From NCBI RefSeq assembly GCF_008801475.1, contig NZ_VZPP01000008.1, forward strand, positions 186,001 through 250,000: DNA of 64,000 nt, written 5' to 3'. The stretch comes from Pseudomonas moorei (GTDB lineage: Bacteria > Pseudomonadota > Gammaproteobacteria > Pseudomonadales > Pseudomonadaceae). The notes under the pieces are model-generated. The model worked only from the letters and a program-made list of their open reading frames with translations. It was not told the DNA's origin and did not search any database. A program made the position numbers and the translations under genes. Positions 52,754 to 61,334 of this stretch are shown here, in pieces (within the stretch, counting starts at the first letter, position 1; every line of letters begins with the position of its first letter).

Positions 52754-54109
52754 ATGAATATCCAGGTCGATAACGCGGTCCTGCAACAGAAGAAAACCTA
52801 CATCTACGAGTGGTACGTGGTGGGCCTGTGCATGGTCGCCTACATCTTTTCATTTGTGGATCGGCAGATCCTGGCACTGATGATCGAACCGATCAAAGCC
52901 GACCTGCAGATCAGCGACACCCAGTTCAGCCTGCTTCACGGGCTGGCCTTTTCGTTGTTCTACGCCTTCATGGGCATGCCCATCGCTTATCTGGCCGACC
53001 GCTTCTCGCGTCCGAAGATCATTGCCGTCGGCGTAGTGTTCTGGAGCCTGGCGACTGCCGCCTGCGGTACGAGCAAGAACTTCCTGCACATGTTCCTCGC
53101 CCGCATTGGTGTCGGCGTCGGCGAAGCTGCCCTGTCGCCTTCGGCCTACTCGATGTTCAGCGACATGTTCCCCAAGGAGAAGCTGGGTCGTGCCGTGGGC
53201 ATCTACTCGATCGGTTCGTTCGTGGGGGGTGGCCTGGCCTTCCTGGTCGGCGGCTATGTGATCGCCATGCTCAAGGACATGAACACCATCGAAGTCGCCT
53301 TTCTCGGCGCGATGAAGGCCTGGCAACTGGCGTTCTTCATTGTCGGGCTGCCCGGCATGGTGGTTGGCTTGTTGATCTGGCTCACCGTGCGCGACCCGGC
53401 ACGCAAGGGCTTGCAGGTCGATGCGCAGGGGCGGGCGAAGAAGGTCGCGCTGAGCGATGGCTTGCGTTTTCTCGGCCGCCACCGTGCCACCTTCGCTTGC
53501 CATTACCTGGGCTTTTCGTTTTACGCCATGGTGCTGTTCTGCATGATGAGCTGGAGCCCGGCGCTGTATATCCGCAAGTTCGGCCTGTCGCCAATGGAGG
53601 CGGGCTACATGCTCGGCACCGTGCTGTTGCTGGCCAACACCGCCGGGGTGTTGTTCGGTGGATGGCTCACCGACTACCTGTCCAAAAAAGGTCATCAGGA
53701 CGCCGCCATGCGCACCGGCGTCATCGGTGCCCTCGGCATGGTGGTGCCAGCCATCCTGTTCCCGCAAGTGGACCAATTGTGGCTGTCGGTGAGTCTGTTG
53801 GTGCCGCCGATGTTCTTCGCTTCGTTCCCGATGCCGGCCTCCACGGCGGCGATGCAGATCCTCGCGCCGAACCAGGTGCGCGCACAGGTCTCGGCCGTGT
53901 TTCTGCTGATAAGCAATCTGCTGGGATTGGGCCTGGGCACGACGCTGGTGGCGCTGTTGACCGACCGCTACTTCGGATCGCCCGCGGCAGTGGGGTCATC
54001 GATGTCGCTGGTGATCGCCGGCGCGTCGGCATTGACCGTGCTGCTGCTCTGGCGTGGTTGCCGCCGTTTTCGAGAAAGTTATGCCCGGGAGTATCCGGCC
54101 GGGGCTTGA
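52754..54109 (+). CDS. MFS transporter (spinster-like/organic acid group)
   Basis: 451 residues. ATG 52754 (MNIQVDNAVLQQKK) is preferred over ATG 52748 because GGAG then sits nine bases upstream. Twelve helices; IAYLADRFSRPKIIAVGVVFWSLATAACG is motif A between helices 2 and 3, and FLARIGVGVGEAALSPSAYSMFSDMFPKEKLGRAVG is the typical helix 4-5 region of the spinster-like and organic-acid groups. It probably moves the compound that enters through the OprD porin across the inner membrane. Confidence 0.9.
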   Translation: MNIQVDNAVLQQKKTYIYEWYVVGLCMVAYIFSFVDRQILALMIEPIKADLQISDTQFSLLHGLAFSLFYAFMGMPIAYLADRFSRPKIIAVGVVFWSLATAACGTSKNFLHMFLARIGVGVGEAALSPSAYSMFSDMFPKEKLGRAVGIYSIGSFVGGGLAFLVGGYVIAMLKDMNTIEVAFLGAMKAWQLAFFIVGLPGMVVGLLIWLTVRDPARKGLQVDAQGRAKKVALSDGLRFLGRHRATFACHYLGFSFYAMVLFCMMSWSPALYIRKFGLSPMEAGYMLGTVLLLANTAGVLFGGWLTDYLSKKGHQDAAMRTGVIGALGMVVPAILFPQVDQLWLSVSLLVPPMFFASFPMPASTAAMQILAPNQVRAQVSAVFLLISNLLGLGLGTTLVALLTDRYFGSPAAVGSSMSLVIAGASALTVLLLWRGCRRFRESYAREYPAGA

Positions 54110-54195
54110 TTGGTCATAGTCCATGATCGGCACTTCGGCCTCGCTCCTTTCTATAGGGAGCGGGGCCGCTACGCTCCGGATCGGGAGAACCCTTG

Positions 54196-55170
54196 ATGTT
54201 GAATGACGTACACCTGCTGGAACGGCACAGCCTGCTCAGCTCGGCCGATTACCGTGAGATCAAGGACAAGGTCAGCCATTATCTGTGCCCGCACAGCTTT
54301 AACGTACTGCGTGACGAGCCGATCCACACCCGGCTCAACGGCGTATTCTTCGGCGAATCGGCGCTGCTCGACTTGTGCTATGGCGCGCCGGTGGAGATCA
54401 GCATCGGCGATATTGCCGATCAGTATCTGTTTCGCATTACCTTGCAGGGGCATTGCGAGGTGGCTCATGGGCGCCGTAGCGCGGCGATGCAGACGGGTTA
54501 CCTGAGTGTTTCCTCGCCGTTCGCGCAAAGCCGCATCGTGACCGATGGCAAATGCCGCAACCTGATCCTGCGCGTCGACCGTGATGCCCTGGAGGCGCAA
54601 CTGCAACGACTGCTCGGCCGCAGCCTGCGGCAGTCGGTGATCTTTGATGTCAGCGTCGACCACCTGAGCGCCGGCGCTGTCAGTCTCTATCACACCCTGG
54701 ACTACATCTGCCGGCTCTACGGCAGCGGTGTCGACGGTTCGCGTCTGGCCAGTGGCCTGTCCGAATACCTGATGCAACTGCTGCTCACTCAACTGCCGCA
54801 TAACTACTCCGCCGATCTGTTGATGGACTCGCGCGCGCCGCTGCCGCACCACGTGAAAAAAGCCCGCGACTACATCGAGGAGCACCTCGACGAGCCGATC
54901 AGCCTGGCGACGCTGAGCGAGTTATGCGGCGTGTCGGTCCGTACCTTGCAAAACGGCTTCAACCAGTTTCTCCAGCAAGCGCCGGTCGAGTACATCCGTG
55001 AGCGTCGCCTGGCGGTGATCCATGAATCGCTGAAGCAGGGCCGCGCTGGGGAAACCGTCACCGACATTCTGTTGCGTCACGGCATCAACAGCTTCGGGCA
55101 TTTTTCCAGTGCCTATCGGCAACGCTATGGCTGCCTGCCGTCGGACACCCTGCGCCGACAGAAGCATTGA
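54196..55170 (+). CDS. AraC family transcriptional regulator
   Basis: 324 residues from ATG 54196, seven bases after GGGAG. The N-terminal half is an AraC_binding_2-like sensor (HSLLSSADYREIKDKVSHYLCPHSFNVL .. QYLFRITLQGHCEVAHGRRSAAMQTGYLSVSSPF), the type used by XylS-like regulators of aromatic and other carboxylic acids. The C-terminus has the double helix-turn-helix (LATLSELCGVSVRTLQNGFNQFLQQAPVEYIRERRLAVIHESL .. RHGINSFGHFSSAYRQRYGCLPSDTLRR). It sits between the transport genes and the dehydrogenase pair and most likely activates both. Confidence 0.9.
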   Translation: MLNDVHLLERHSLLSSADYREIKDKVSHYLCPHSFNVLRDEPIHTRLNGVFFGESALLDLCYGAPVEISIGDIADQYLFRITLQGHCEVAHGRRSAAMQTGYLSVSSPFAQSRIVTDGKCRNLILRVDRDALEAQLQRLLGRSLRQSVIFDVSVDHLSAGAVSLYHTLDYICRLYGSGVDGSRLASGLSEYLMQLLLTQLPHNYSADLLMDSRAPLPHHVKKARDYIEEHLDEPISLATLSELCGVSVRTLQNGFNQFLQQAPVEYIRERRLAVIHESLKQGRAGETVTDILLRHGINSFGHFSSAYRQRYGCLPSDTLRRQKH

Positions 55171-55265
55171 GACTTCTGCGCAATCCGTCGATCGGTTGCG
55201 CAATCCGATAAGTCGCAGTCGGTACAGCCCGATAGCATCGAGTCTCTTACAAGAGGAGTGACTCC

Positions 55266-56372
55266 ATGAATATTACGGTGCTGGGTGGTGGACACGGCTG
55301 TTACGCCGCTGCTGTTGAAATGGCTGAAAAGGGGCATCAGACCCGCCTGTGGCGTCGTGACGGCGCAGCGCTCAAGGAACTGTTGACCATCGGTAGCCTG
55401 ACCATCAAGGACTACCAGGGCACTCGCCAACTGTCCGTCGGCAAGCCAGGCGACAAGCTGTCGCTGACCGACAACCTGGCCGAGGCCCTGGGCGACGCGC
55501 AACTGATCATTATCCCGTTGCCGTCGACCTCCCACGAAGATTTGGCCAGACACGTGGCACCGCACCTGCACGACGGTCAGGTGGTGTTCCTGCCACCGGG
55601 CACTTTCGGCAGCTATGTATTCGCTAAGGCCATGGCCGATGCCGGCAACCAGAGCAAGGTCGCGTTCGCTGAAACCGGTACGCTGCCGTACTTGGTGCGC
55701 AAGCATGGCGCCAGTGACTTGGTGATCAGCGGCTACGCCACACGCCTGCCGACTGGCGTATTCCCCAGCAAGCTGTCCGGGCACGCCTTCTCGGTGTTGC
55801 GCCAGGCCTACCCGAGTGTCGAACCGATTGCGGACGCCCTGAGCGGTGCGCTGATGAACGCCGGTCCCGTCATTCACCCGCCGCTGATCATGATGAACGC
55901 CGGTCCCCTGGAACATTTCGAGGCCTGGGACATTCACAACGAAGGCACCCAACCGTCGATTCGTCGTGTGACCAACCAGCTCGATGCCGAACGCATGGCC
56001 GTGCGCGAAGCGCTGACCTACGGCGCGCCGCACTTTCCCCTGGCCGATCACTACAACACCACCGAAGGCGACGAGTGGATGTACGGTCGCGGTGCCCACG
56101 GCAAGTTGACCGACAGCGGCGACTGGCGCGAAGAAATCGACCTGCGCACACATCGCTACATGCTCGAAGACACGCGCCTGGGCCTGTCCTTCCTGGTTTC
56201 CGTCGGCCGCTGGGCCGGTGTGCCGACGCCGGTGGCGCAGGGCCTGCTGAGCATTGCCTCGGTCGTCGCCGGTCGTGATCTGTACGCCGAGGGCCGCACC
56301 CTGGAAAACCTCGGCCTGGCCAGGCTTGACCGGGTGCAAATGACCGAGCTTCTGACCAGGGGCTACAACTGA
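55266..56372 (+). CDS. NAD/NADP octopine/nopaline dehydrogenase family protein
   Basis: 368 residues. The N-terminal Rossmann domain is MNITVLGGGHGCYAAAVEMAEKGHQTRLWRRD (residues 1-32), then ALGDAQLIIIPLPSTSHEDLARHVAPHLHDGQVVFLPPGTFGS. The C-terminal opine-dehydrogenase domain shows NAGPVIHPPLIMMNAGPLEH, where H and N residues match the N..H-type catalytic region of opine dehydrogenases, and TYGAPHFPLADHYN. Opine dehydrogenases reductively join an amino acid and a 2-oxo acid, or oxidise hydroxy and opine compounds in reverse. GAGGAG lies before ATG 55266. The next gene overlaps by one base (TGATG). Confidence 0.88.
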   Translation: MNITVLGGGHGCYAAAVEMAEKGHQTRLWRRDGAALKELLTIGSLTIKDYQGTRQLSVGKPGDKLSLTDNLAEALGDAQLIIIPLPSTSHEDLARHVAPHLHDGQVVFLPPGTFGSYVFAKAMADAGNQSKVAFAETGTLPYLVRKHGASDLVISGYATRLPTGVFPSKLSGHAFSVLRQAYPSVEPIADALSGALMNAGPVIHPPLIMMNAGPLEHFEAWDIHNEGTQPSIRRVTNQLDAERMAVREALTYGAPHFPLADHYNTTEGDEWMYGRGAHGKLTDSGDWREEIDLRTHRYMLEDTRLGLSFLVSVGRWAGVPTPVAQGLLSIASVVAGRDLYAEGRTLENLGLARLDRVQMTELLTRGYN

Positions 56373-57370
56373 TGAACGCTGTGTTGCCCCATGTCAGCGT
56401 GGTCGGCGCTGGCCGGATGGGCGAGGGCATCGCCCTGGCCTTCATCCATGCAGGCCTGCCGGTCACCCTCATCGACATCAAGGATCGTGCCGAGGATGAG
56501 CGGCACGGCTACTTCGAGCGTGTGCGCGACAACATCCGCAGCGAACTGCAGATGCTGGTACGCCTCGGTATGCTCCAGACGGATCAGGCGGACATCGCGA
56601 TATCCCGATTGTCGCTGCAATCGCGATCCGAGGCCGCAGAGGCATTGCGCCTGTGCGATCTGGTGTTCGAAGCGGTGCCGGAAGTCGTCGAAGTCAAGCA
56701 GCAGACTTTCGCCTGGGTCAGCGAGCATGTACCGGCGTCGACCATCATCGCGTCGACCACCTCGACCTTTCTGGTCACCGAGTTGAGCGAAATGGTCAGC
56801 GAACCGCAGCGTTTCGTGAACGCGCACTGGCTCAATCCCGCGTACCTGATGCCGCTGGTGGAAGTCAGCCGCAGCGAAGCGACCTGCCCGCAGGTGGTCG
56901 AACGGCTACTGCAATTGCTCAAGCGGATCGGCAAAGTGCCCGTGGTGTGCAACCCAGTGGCGGGCTACATAGTGCCGCGCATCCAGGCACTGGCGATGAA
57001 CGAAGCCGCCCGGATGGTGGAAGAGGGCGTGGCCAGCGCCGAAGATATCGACACGGCGGTACGCGTCGGCTTCGGTTTGCGTTTCTCGGTGCTGGGCCTG
57101 CTTGAGTTCATCGACTGGGGGGGAGGCGACATTCTCTACTACGCCTCGCGTTACCTGAGTGGAGCGCTGGCACCGCGCTTCGAGTCGCCACAGGTGATTG
57201 CGGACAATATGCAAAACGGCCGCAATGGCTTGCGCGATGGCCAGGGTTTCTACGATTACCATGACCTGGACGTGGACGCCTACAAACAGCAGCGTCTTGG
57301 CGCCTTTGTCCGCCAGCTGGCGGTGTCAGGGCTGACGCCGGCATTCGAAGGCGCCTTGAGGCAGGCTTGA
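56372..57370 (+). CDS. 3-hydroxyacyl-CoA dehydrogenase family NAD-dependent dehydrogenase
   Basis: 332 residues. NAD loop VSVVGAGRMGEGIALAFIHAGLPVTLIDIKDR (8-39); catalytic His/Glu region NAHWLNPAYLMPLVEVSRSEAT; hinge VGYIVPRIQ-type segment (VAGYIVPRIQALAMNEAARMVEEGVASAEDIDTAVRVGFGLRF); and the C-terminal 3HCDH domain GLLEFIDWGGGDILYYASRYL. Length and the single C-terminal domain match the stand-alone group that includes carnitine dehydrogenase and gulonate dehydrogenase, which act on free hydroxy acids rather than CoA esters. Translationally coupled to the opine-dehydrogenase-like gene. Confidence 0.88.
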   Translation: MNAVLPHVSVVGAGRMGEGIALAFIHAGLPVTLIDIKDRAEDERHGYFERVRDNIRSELQMLVRLGMLQTDQADIAISRLSLQSRSEAAEALRLCDLVFEAVPEVVEVKQQTFAWVSEHVPASTIIASTTSTFLVTELSEMVSEPQRFVNAHWLNPAYLMPLVEVSRSEATCPQVVERLLQLLKRIGKVPVVCNPVAGYIVPRIQALAMNEAARMVEEGVASAEDIDTAVRVGFGLRFSVLGLLEFIDWGGGDILYYASRYLSGALAPRFESPQVIADNMQNGRNGLRDGQGFYDYHDLDVDAYKQQRLGAFVRQLAVSGLTPAFEGALRQA

Positions 57371-57883
57371 GCATCAGGGGACGGAGGGATGCAAGGGGTC
57401 GATTTTTGCCTGTTAGGGGAGGGCAGGGATCGACCCATGGCTGCCGGTCAGTTGTATCTTCGGAACCAAGGGCAATTCGAGGAACCCATGCATGGGGAAA
57501 GTTAGTACCTGCTAATTGGATTCCAGGCTCGGATTTCGCGTAGCTGCACGCAAAAAATGCATTGTCAGCAGTCAGTACGAGGCAGCCTGGAAGCACCGGC
57601 TTTTTCAACGCAATCGGCCGAAAGCCGTCTTTCAAGAAGATTCATATATGCACTCGTCAAGCTTCCTTGATCAGGTTCAGATTCAACCACAAGAAAGGCT
57701 GACGCCTTCGAGGTGGGCGCTTTAGTTCATATATGAGGGAGAAGCTTTCGTAGGCGTCCAGCCAACTCACCTTTCACTCACAGCTACATGGCGCTAGCAG
57801 TAATGTCCGATACACTCCTGTGACAGCATTTCTTACAGAACCCAGGTTGTGCGTCCGATTAGCTATTTACATGTGGGGTTTTG
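57371..57883. other. Intergenic region with dispersed repeat copy 2
   Basis: 513 bases. Contains the second copy of the CCGGCTTTTTCAAC repeat (57596-57634). AT-rich toward the SGNH gene, where its promoter should lie. No gene recognised. Confidence 0.45.
57596..57634 (+). repeat. Dispersed repeat, copy 2
   Basis: Direct repeat of 35132-35170 (first 14 bases identical, partial match after that). The two copies bracket the SulP/channel/amidohydrolase region and the OprD-dehydrogenase operon. Confidence 0.5.
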
Positions 57884-59305
57884 ATGTGGCGGAAAGTTGA
57901 TCGTGTCGTCATTTTAAGTCTAATGCTTACAAGCTGCTTTCTACCCGTATCCGCAGAGCCGGCGCCTCCCGATCCTGGTCAGGCGATTGGCCGTTCGTTG
58001 TCAATTATTCGTTCAGCAACACCAGAGCAGCCGCAGGTCCTGAAAATTCTTTTTTACGGGCAGTCGATCAGTACGCCGAAATGGACCGACCAGGCTATTG
58101 CGACGTTGCGAGCCAAATATCCCGACGTGGCCTTCGATTACCGCAACCTCGCACTGGGGGGGTGGGGCGCCGTTCTCTTGGAGCAGGCGGTTGCTCGCGA
58201 TGTGGAGGAAGTCTATCCCGATCTGATCGTTTTCCACGCTTACGGCGATCACCGGGCCTACGAACGAATCATACGGACCCTTCGCTCAAAGACGGCGGCT
58301 GACATCATCATTCAAACCGACCACGTCGTAAATCCGCTTGAACCCGTGTGTGACGCTGGCTTCCATCTTCAATGGTCGCCGCCCGAGGGCTGTGTGGGCC
58401 ATTTCTGGTTCAAGCAAAGGAACTGGGAGGAGTTCATGTCGGGTGTCTGGGAACCCGCCCTGGCGGCGAAATATGACCTTGCACTGGAACCGCGCCGACA
58501 GCGCTGGAATAGCTATTTGCAGGAACATAATCTTCAAATAGCCGATCTTCTCGCCGATCCCCCGCACCCCAACGCCGAGGGGTGGACCCTCATGGCTAAC
58601 CTGTTCACCTCTTGGGTCGAGGAACTCGGGGATCGTTTTCAAAATAATGGCTGGAGCACTTCCGGCCAGGTTCGGAGTTTTAATCCGCCGGTCCCTGGCG
58701 AAAAGACCCGTTATGAGTTTTATGGGAACCGCGCCGAGCTCATTGCCGCGGGGCCCCTGGACGGAAAAGTGAGTCTCACAATCGACGGAAAGGACCCGCG
58801 CGATCTGGACGGCTGCTGGCAGACCAGCCGCGTGACGCGTTTGACGAATGTTCCGGATTGGCCGGCCCTGACAAAAGTCGACGTCCGCCTGTCTTATCGA
58901 GAAGCGGATATCTGGACGCTTCGGGTACGGAATCTCGACAGTTCGCAAGAAAATTTCGACTTTGACGTCCAAAGCGCTCGTACAGGGGAAGAGGGAAGCG
59001 GCTCGGGCAAGGATGTTTTCACGTCGCGCTCGGGAAACGTCACCATACAGCCGGGCGCCTGGAACCTTTCCTATGCCAAGGCAATCTCCGGGAAAGGACT
59101 CGAGGAGGAACAAAGCTTTCAATGGGAGCGACGCTTCGTCTGCGCAGACGAGCTGCCGACTGCCCTGGCAAATGGCTCGGTGCAGCAGCGTCATGTACTG
59201 GCAACCGGCCTTCCCAATACACATCACGTTATCGAGTTAACGGTTCCTTCTGATACGCCAGCGATTTCGGAATTGCGCGCTTATCGGCCACCGCTTGTTG
59301 ACTGA
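57884..59305 (+). CDS. Secreted SGNH/GDSL-type hydrolase
   Basis: 473 residues from ATG 57884 with a Sec signal peptide (WRKVDRVVILSLMLTSCFLPVSA). SGNH blocks can be read in order: block I ILFYGQSIST (nucleophile Ser), block II NLALGGWG, block III FHAYGDHRAYE, and block V DLLADPPHPNAEG with the catalytic D-x-x-H. A second beta-rich domain follows from about residue 265 (YEFYGNRAELIAAGPLDGKVSLTIDGK). This layout suggests a periplasmic or secreted carbohydrate esterase. Codon use differs from neighbours (more AT-ending), and a deacetylase-like fragment lies downstream, so the segment may be a piece of an acquired polysaccharide locus. Confidence 0.75.
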   Translation: MWRKVDRVVILSLMLTSCFLPVSAEPAPPDPGQAIGRSLSIIRSATPEQPQVLKILFYGQSISTPKWTDQAIATLRAKYPDVAFDYRNLALGGWGAVLLEQAVARDVEEVYPDLIVFHAYGDHRAYERIIRTLRSKTAADIIIQTDHVVNPLEPVCDAGFHLQWSPPEGCVGHFWFKQRNWEEFMSGVWEPALAAKYDLALEPRRQRWNSYLQEHNLQIADLLADPPHPNAEGWTLMANLFTSWVEELGDRFQNNGWSTSGQVRSFNPPVPGEKTRYEFYGNRAELIAAGPLDGKVSLTIDGKDPRDLDGCWQTSRVTRLTNVPDWPALTKVDVRLSYREADIWTLRVRNLDSSQENFDFDVQSARTGEEGSGSGKDVFTSRSGNVTIQPGAWNLSYAKAISGKGLEEEQSFQWERRFVCADELPTALANGSVQQRHVLATGLPNTHHVIELTVPSDTPAISELRAYRPPLVD

Positions 59306-59827
59306 AAATCACGCCGCTCGGACGAGAAGCGTCCGTGCATACAGCTTCCGATGCAGCCGGTGGTCATAACGAATGCAGATGACTGGGGCGAAGCAAACAG
59401 GTGGTCATGTGGATTGCAACTTCGCAGTTGTCCCCGAAATGGCACCTTGGGCAGATACGTCGGTATTCCTCAGTCTCAGCTAAGTATTGCCTTGTATCTT
59501 TTCTTTCGCGCAAGTTCAGCATCGCTTGTCCCGATCAAAAAACCGGGGGACAACGCATGGTTCCATGACGAAGTGATGCGATGAGTAAAAGGCTATGCGT
59601 TTTTATACTCAAACTTCAATTCAATGATCGTGTGAACTCGGCTCCAGGAGCGACTCCTGCTAAATAGAGTTTTTATTTTGGTTTAACTGTTTTTTGACCT
59701 TTCGCTGTGCAACCTGCGCCCGCCCGTCATTGCGGTACTGCTGCGGGTTGTCTCCCTACATGACTCATGGCTGTTTATTCAGCGTGATACCCAAATACCC
59801 TTATCTGATCAGGAACGTGTTTTCTTA
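59306..59827. other. Intergenic region with possible deacetylase fragment
   Basis: 522 bases. At 59351-59400 the plus strand encodes VVITNADDWGEANR, which resembles the NADDWG metal motif at the start of ChbG/HpnK-type deacetylases, but the similarity stops there. Otherwise no gene or repeat seen. Confidence 0.4.
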
Positions 59828-60586
59828 ATGAGTACCCATATCAATCTGAACAAGCTGCCGGAAATAACCCTGGCTTTCTGGGTTATGAAAATCTGTGCCA
59901 CCACCCTCGGCGAAACCGCCGGTGATCTGCTGTCCATGACCCTGAATGTGGGCTACGCCATGAGTTCGCTGATCCTGATTAGCGCCTTTGTGGTGACGCT
60001 TGGCTTGCAGCTGTTTTCCAGGCGTCATAATCCGGTGCTGTACTGGATCGTGATTCTTTCCACCAGTACCGCGGGTACGACAATGTCGGACTTTATGGAC
60101 CGCACCCTCGGCTTGGGCTATGCCTCGGGCTCGCTGATTCTCATCAGCCTGCTGATCACGATTTTTGCCGTCTGGCGCCTGGGCGAAAAAAGCCTGTCAG
60201 TGGACAGCATCCACACCACCAAGGGTGAGCTGTTCTACTGGACGGCCATTCTGATTTCCAACACCTTGGGTACGGCGCTGGGTGACTATCTGGCGGATGA
60301 CTCGGGCCTGGGCTTTGCCGGTGGTGCACTGTTGATCGGCTCGGCGATTATCGCCGTCGTGCTGGCGAAGTTTTACACCCGTATTTCCGGCGTGCTGTTG
60401 TTCTGGGTGGCATTTGTTCTCACCCGGCCCTTCGGTGCAACCCTTGGCGACTTCCTGACCAAGCCCCATGAAAAAGGTGGTCTGGACTTTGGCACCGTAG
60501 GATCCTCGTTGGTACTTGCCGCGGTCTTGGTAGTCCTGGTGGCCTTCGCCGCAAAAGCCCGCCAAGTGGAAGAAGTGTACGGTTAA
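59828..60586 (+). CDS. COG4705-like integral membrane protein with fourfold repeat
   Basis: 252 residues and about eight hydrophobic helices, ATG 59828. Four repeats each carry a T/S-x-x-x-G-x-x-x-x-D core: TTLGETAGD (D33), STAGTTMSD (D88), NTLGTALGD (D153) and PFGATLGD (D208), each followed by a GxGYASGSLIL-like helix. Four membrane aspartates arranged this way suggest a cation-transport pathway. Proteins of this group are annotated only as uncharacterised membrane proteins, some linked with manganese resistance; I cannot confirm that here. Confidence 0.75.
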   Translation: MSTHINLNKLPEITLAFWVMKICATTLGETAGDLLSMTLNVGYAMSSLILISAFVVTLGLQLFSRRHNPVLYWIVILSTSTAGTTMSDFMDRTLGLGYASGSLILISLLITIFAVWRLGEKSLSVDSIHTTKGELFYWTAILISNTLGTALGDYLADDSGLGFAGGALLIGSAIIAVVLAKFYTRISGVLLFWVAFVLTRPFGATLGDFLTKPHEKGGLDFGTVGSSLVLAAVLVVLVAFAAKARQVEEVYG

Positions 60587-60652
60587 CGCCTGATAGGCGT
60601 AGGCCGTTACCGGTGTGAGGTGATAGCGATAGCTGGACCTTGGCAGTTGACC

Positions 60653-60678
60653 AGAAAGCCCGCATACGCGGGCTTTCT
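60653..60678 (+). terminator. Perfect 11-bp hairpin after the COG4705-like gene
   Basis: AGAAAGCCCGC (60653-60663) pairs with GCGGGCTTTCT (60668-60678) over a four-base loop, 66 bases after the stop. The T-tract is only GCTTTCC, so termination may be partly intrinsic. Confidence 0.7.
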
Positions 60679-60815
60679 GCTTTCCAGGTTACATGGCTGC
60701 GGGCGTGCCAGGACGATTACGTTGCAGAAGAAAATCCGCTGCGAGGACCGAGCGCAACGTCGAGTTGAAGTGACTGACGGGGCGTTTGGTGCCTCAGCGC
60801 CCGCTGATGAAAGGC

Positions 60816-60995
60816 TTATCTGACCTGCGGATTTCCAGCATCCAAGGCAAAAGTATGTGCGGCCGCCTCTATCCGTTCTTCGAGTTGGGCAATGTAGGCT
60901 TTGGCGTCCTCCAGGCTGGGGAATGAAACAGCCGTCTCGCCAAGCCAGACTTTGCAGGCGCTTCCTTGCTCATTGGTCTCAATAGTGATTTTCAT
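60816..60995 (-). CDS. Small conserved hypothetical protein
   Basis: 59 residues from ATG 60995 (MKITIETNEQGSACKVWLGETAVSFPSLEDAKAYIAQLEERIEAA..), AAGGG upstream. A beta-beta-alpha outline is likely: two strands with a conserved-looking CKVWLGETAVSF, then a helix. No signal peptide or membrane helix. I recognise the style of a small cytoplasmic Pseudomonas protein but no function. An in-frame extension of 19 residues upstream lacks a ribosome-binding site. Confidence 0.65.
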   Translation of the reverse strand: MKITIETNEQGSACKVWLGETAVSFPSLEDAKAYIAQLEERIEAAAHTFALDAGNPQVR

Positions 60996-61334
60996 TTGCA
61001 AACCCTTTGCTGTCGAAGTGGCGGAGGTTAGCGCACTTTTTAGATGATTCAAAATGTATCGAAGGCTCTATATCGGGCGTTTCAAGGTGATTTGATACGG
61101 GCCGGTTCGTTGAGCTCTTGAACGTTCTGGAAGGGGCAAACTAATACGGCTGCTCAATCCGATATCTCTACCGTGACTGCAACGCACACGGATGGGCGGG
61201 CATTGAAAGACTGAATGAGTGCATGCCTCTAAAATGACTCAGTGCGTGAACTGCACTTTTCGCTCTTTCGATATGTGGTCGGTGAAGGCACAATGCGTGT
61301 CCTTTTTTGGCAGGCCCCGCCGGAGGCTCTGAAA
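60996..61334. other. Promoter region of the carboxynorspermidine genes
   Basis: 339 bases. The nspC frame stays open into it, but GGAGG at 61322-61326 and family length favour ATG 61335. No attenuator hairpin or clear operator was seen. Confidence 0.4.

Noticed and set aside
52810..54126. 438-codon plus-strand frame overlapping the MFS gene
   Set aside because: Out-of-frame translation is Arg/His/Pro-rich without membrane helices; the MFS frame has all expected motifs.
59351..59584. 77-residue plus-strand gene
   Set aside because: Only the first 14 residues look like a deacetylase motif; the remainder has no family pattern, so it is treated as a possible fragment and not a gene.
59690..59827. 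Manganese (yybP-ykoY) riboswitch ahead of the COG4705-like gene
   Set aside because: The conserved loop sequences of that riboswitch were looked for and not seen.
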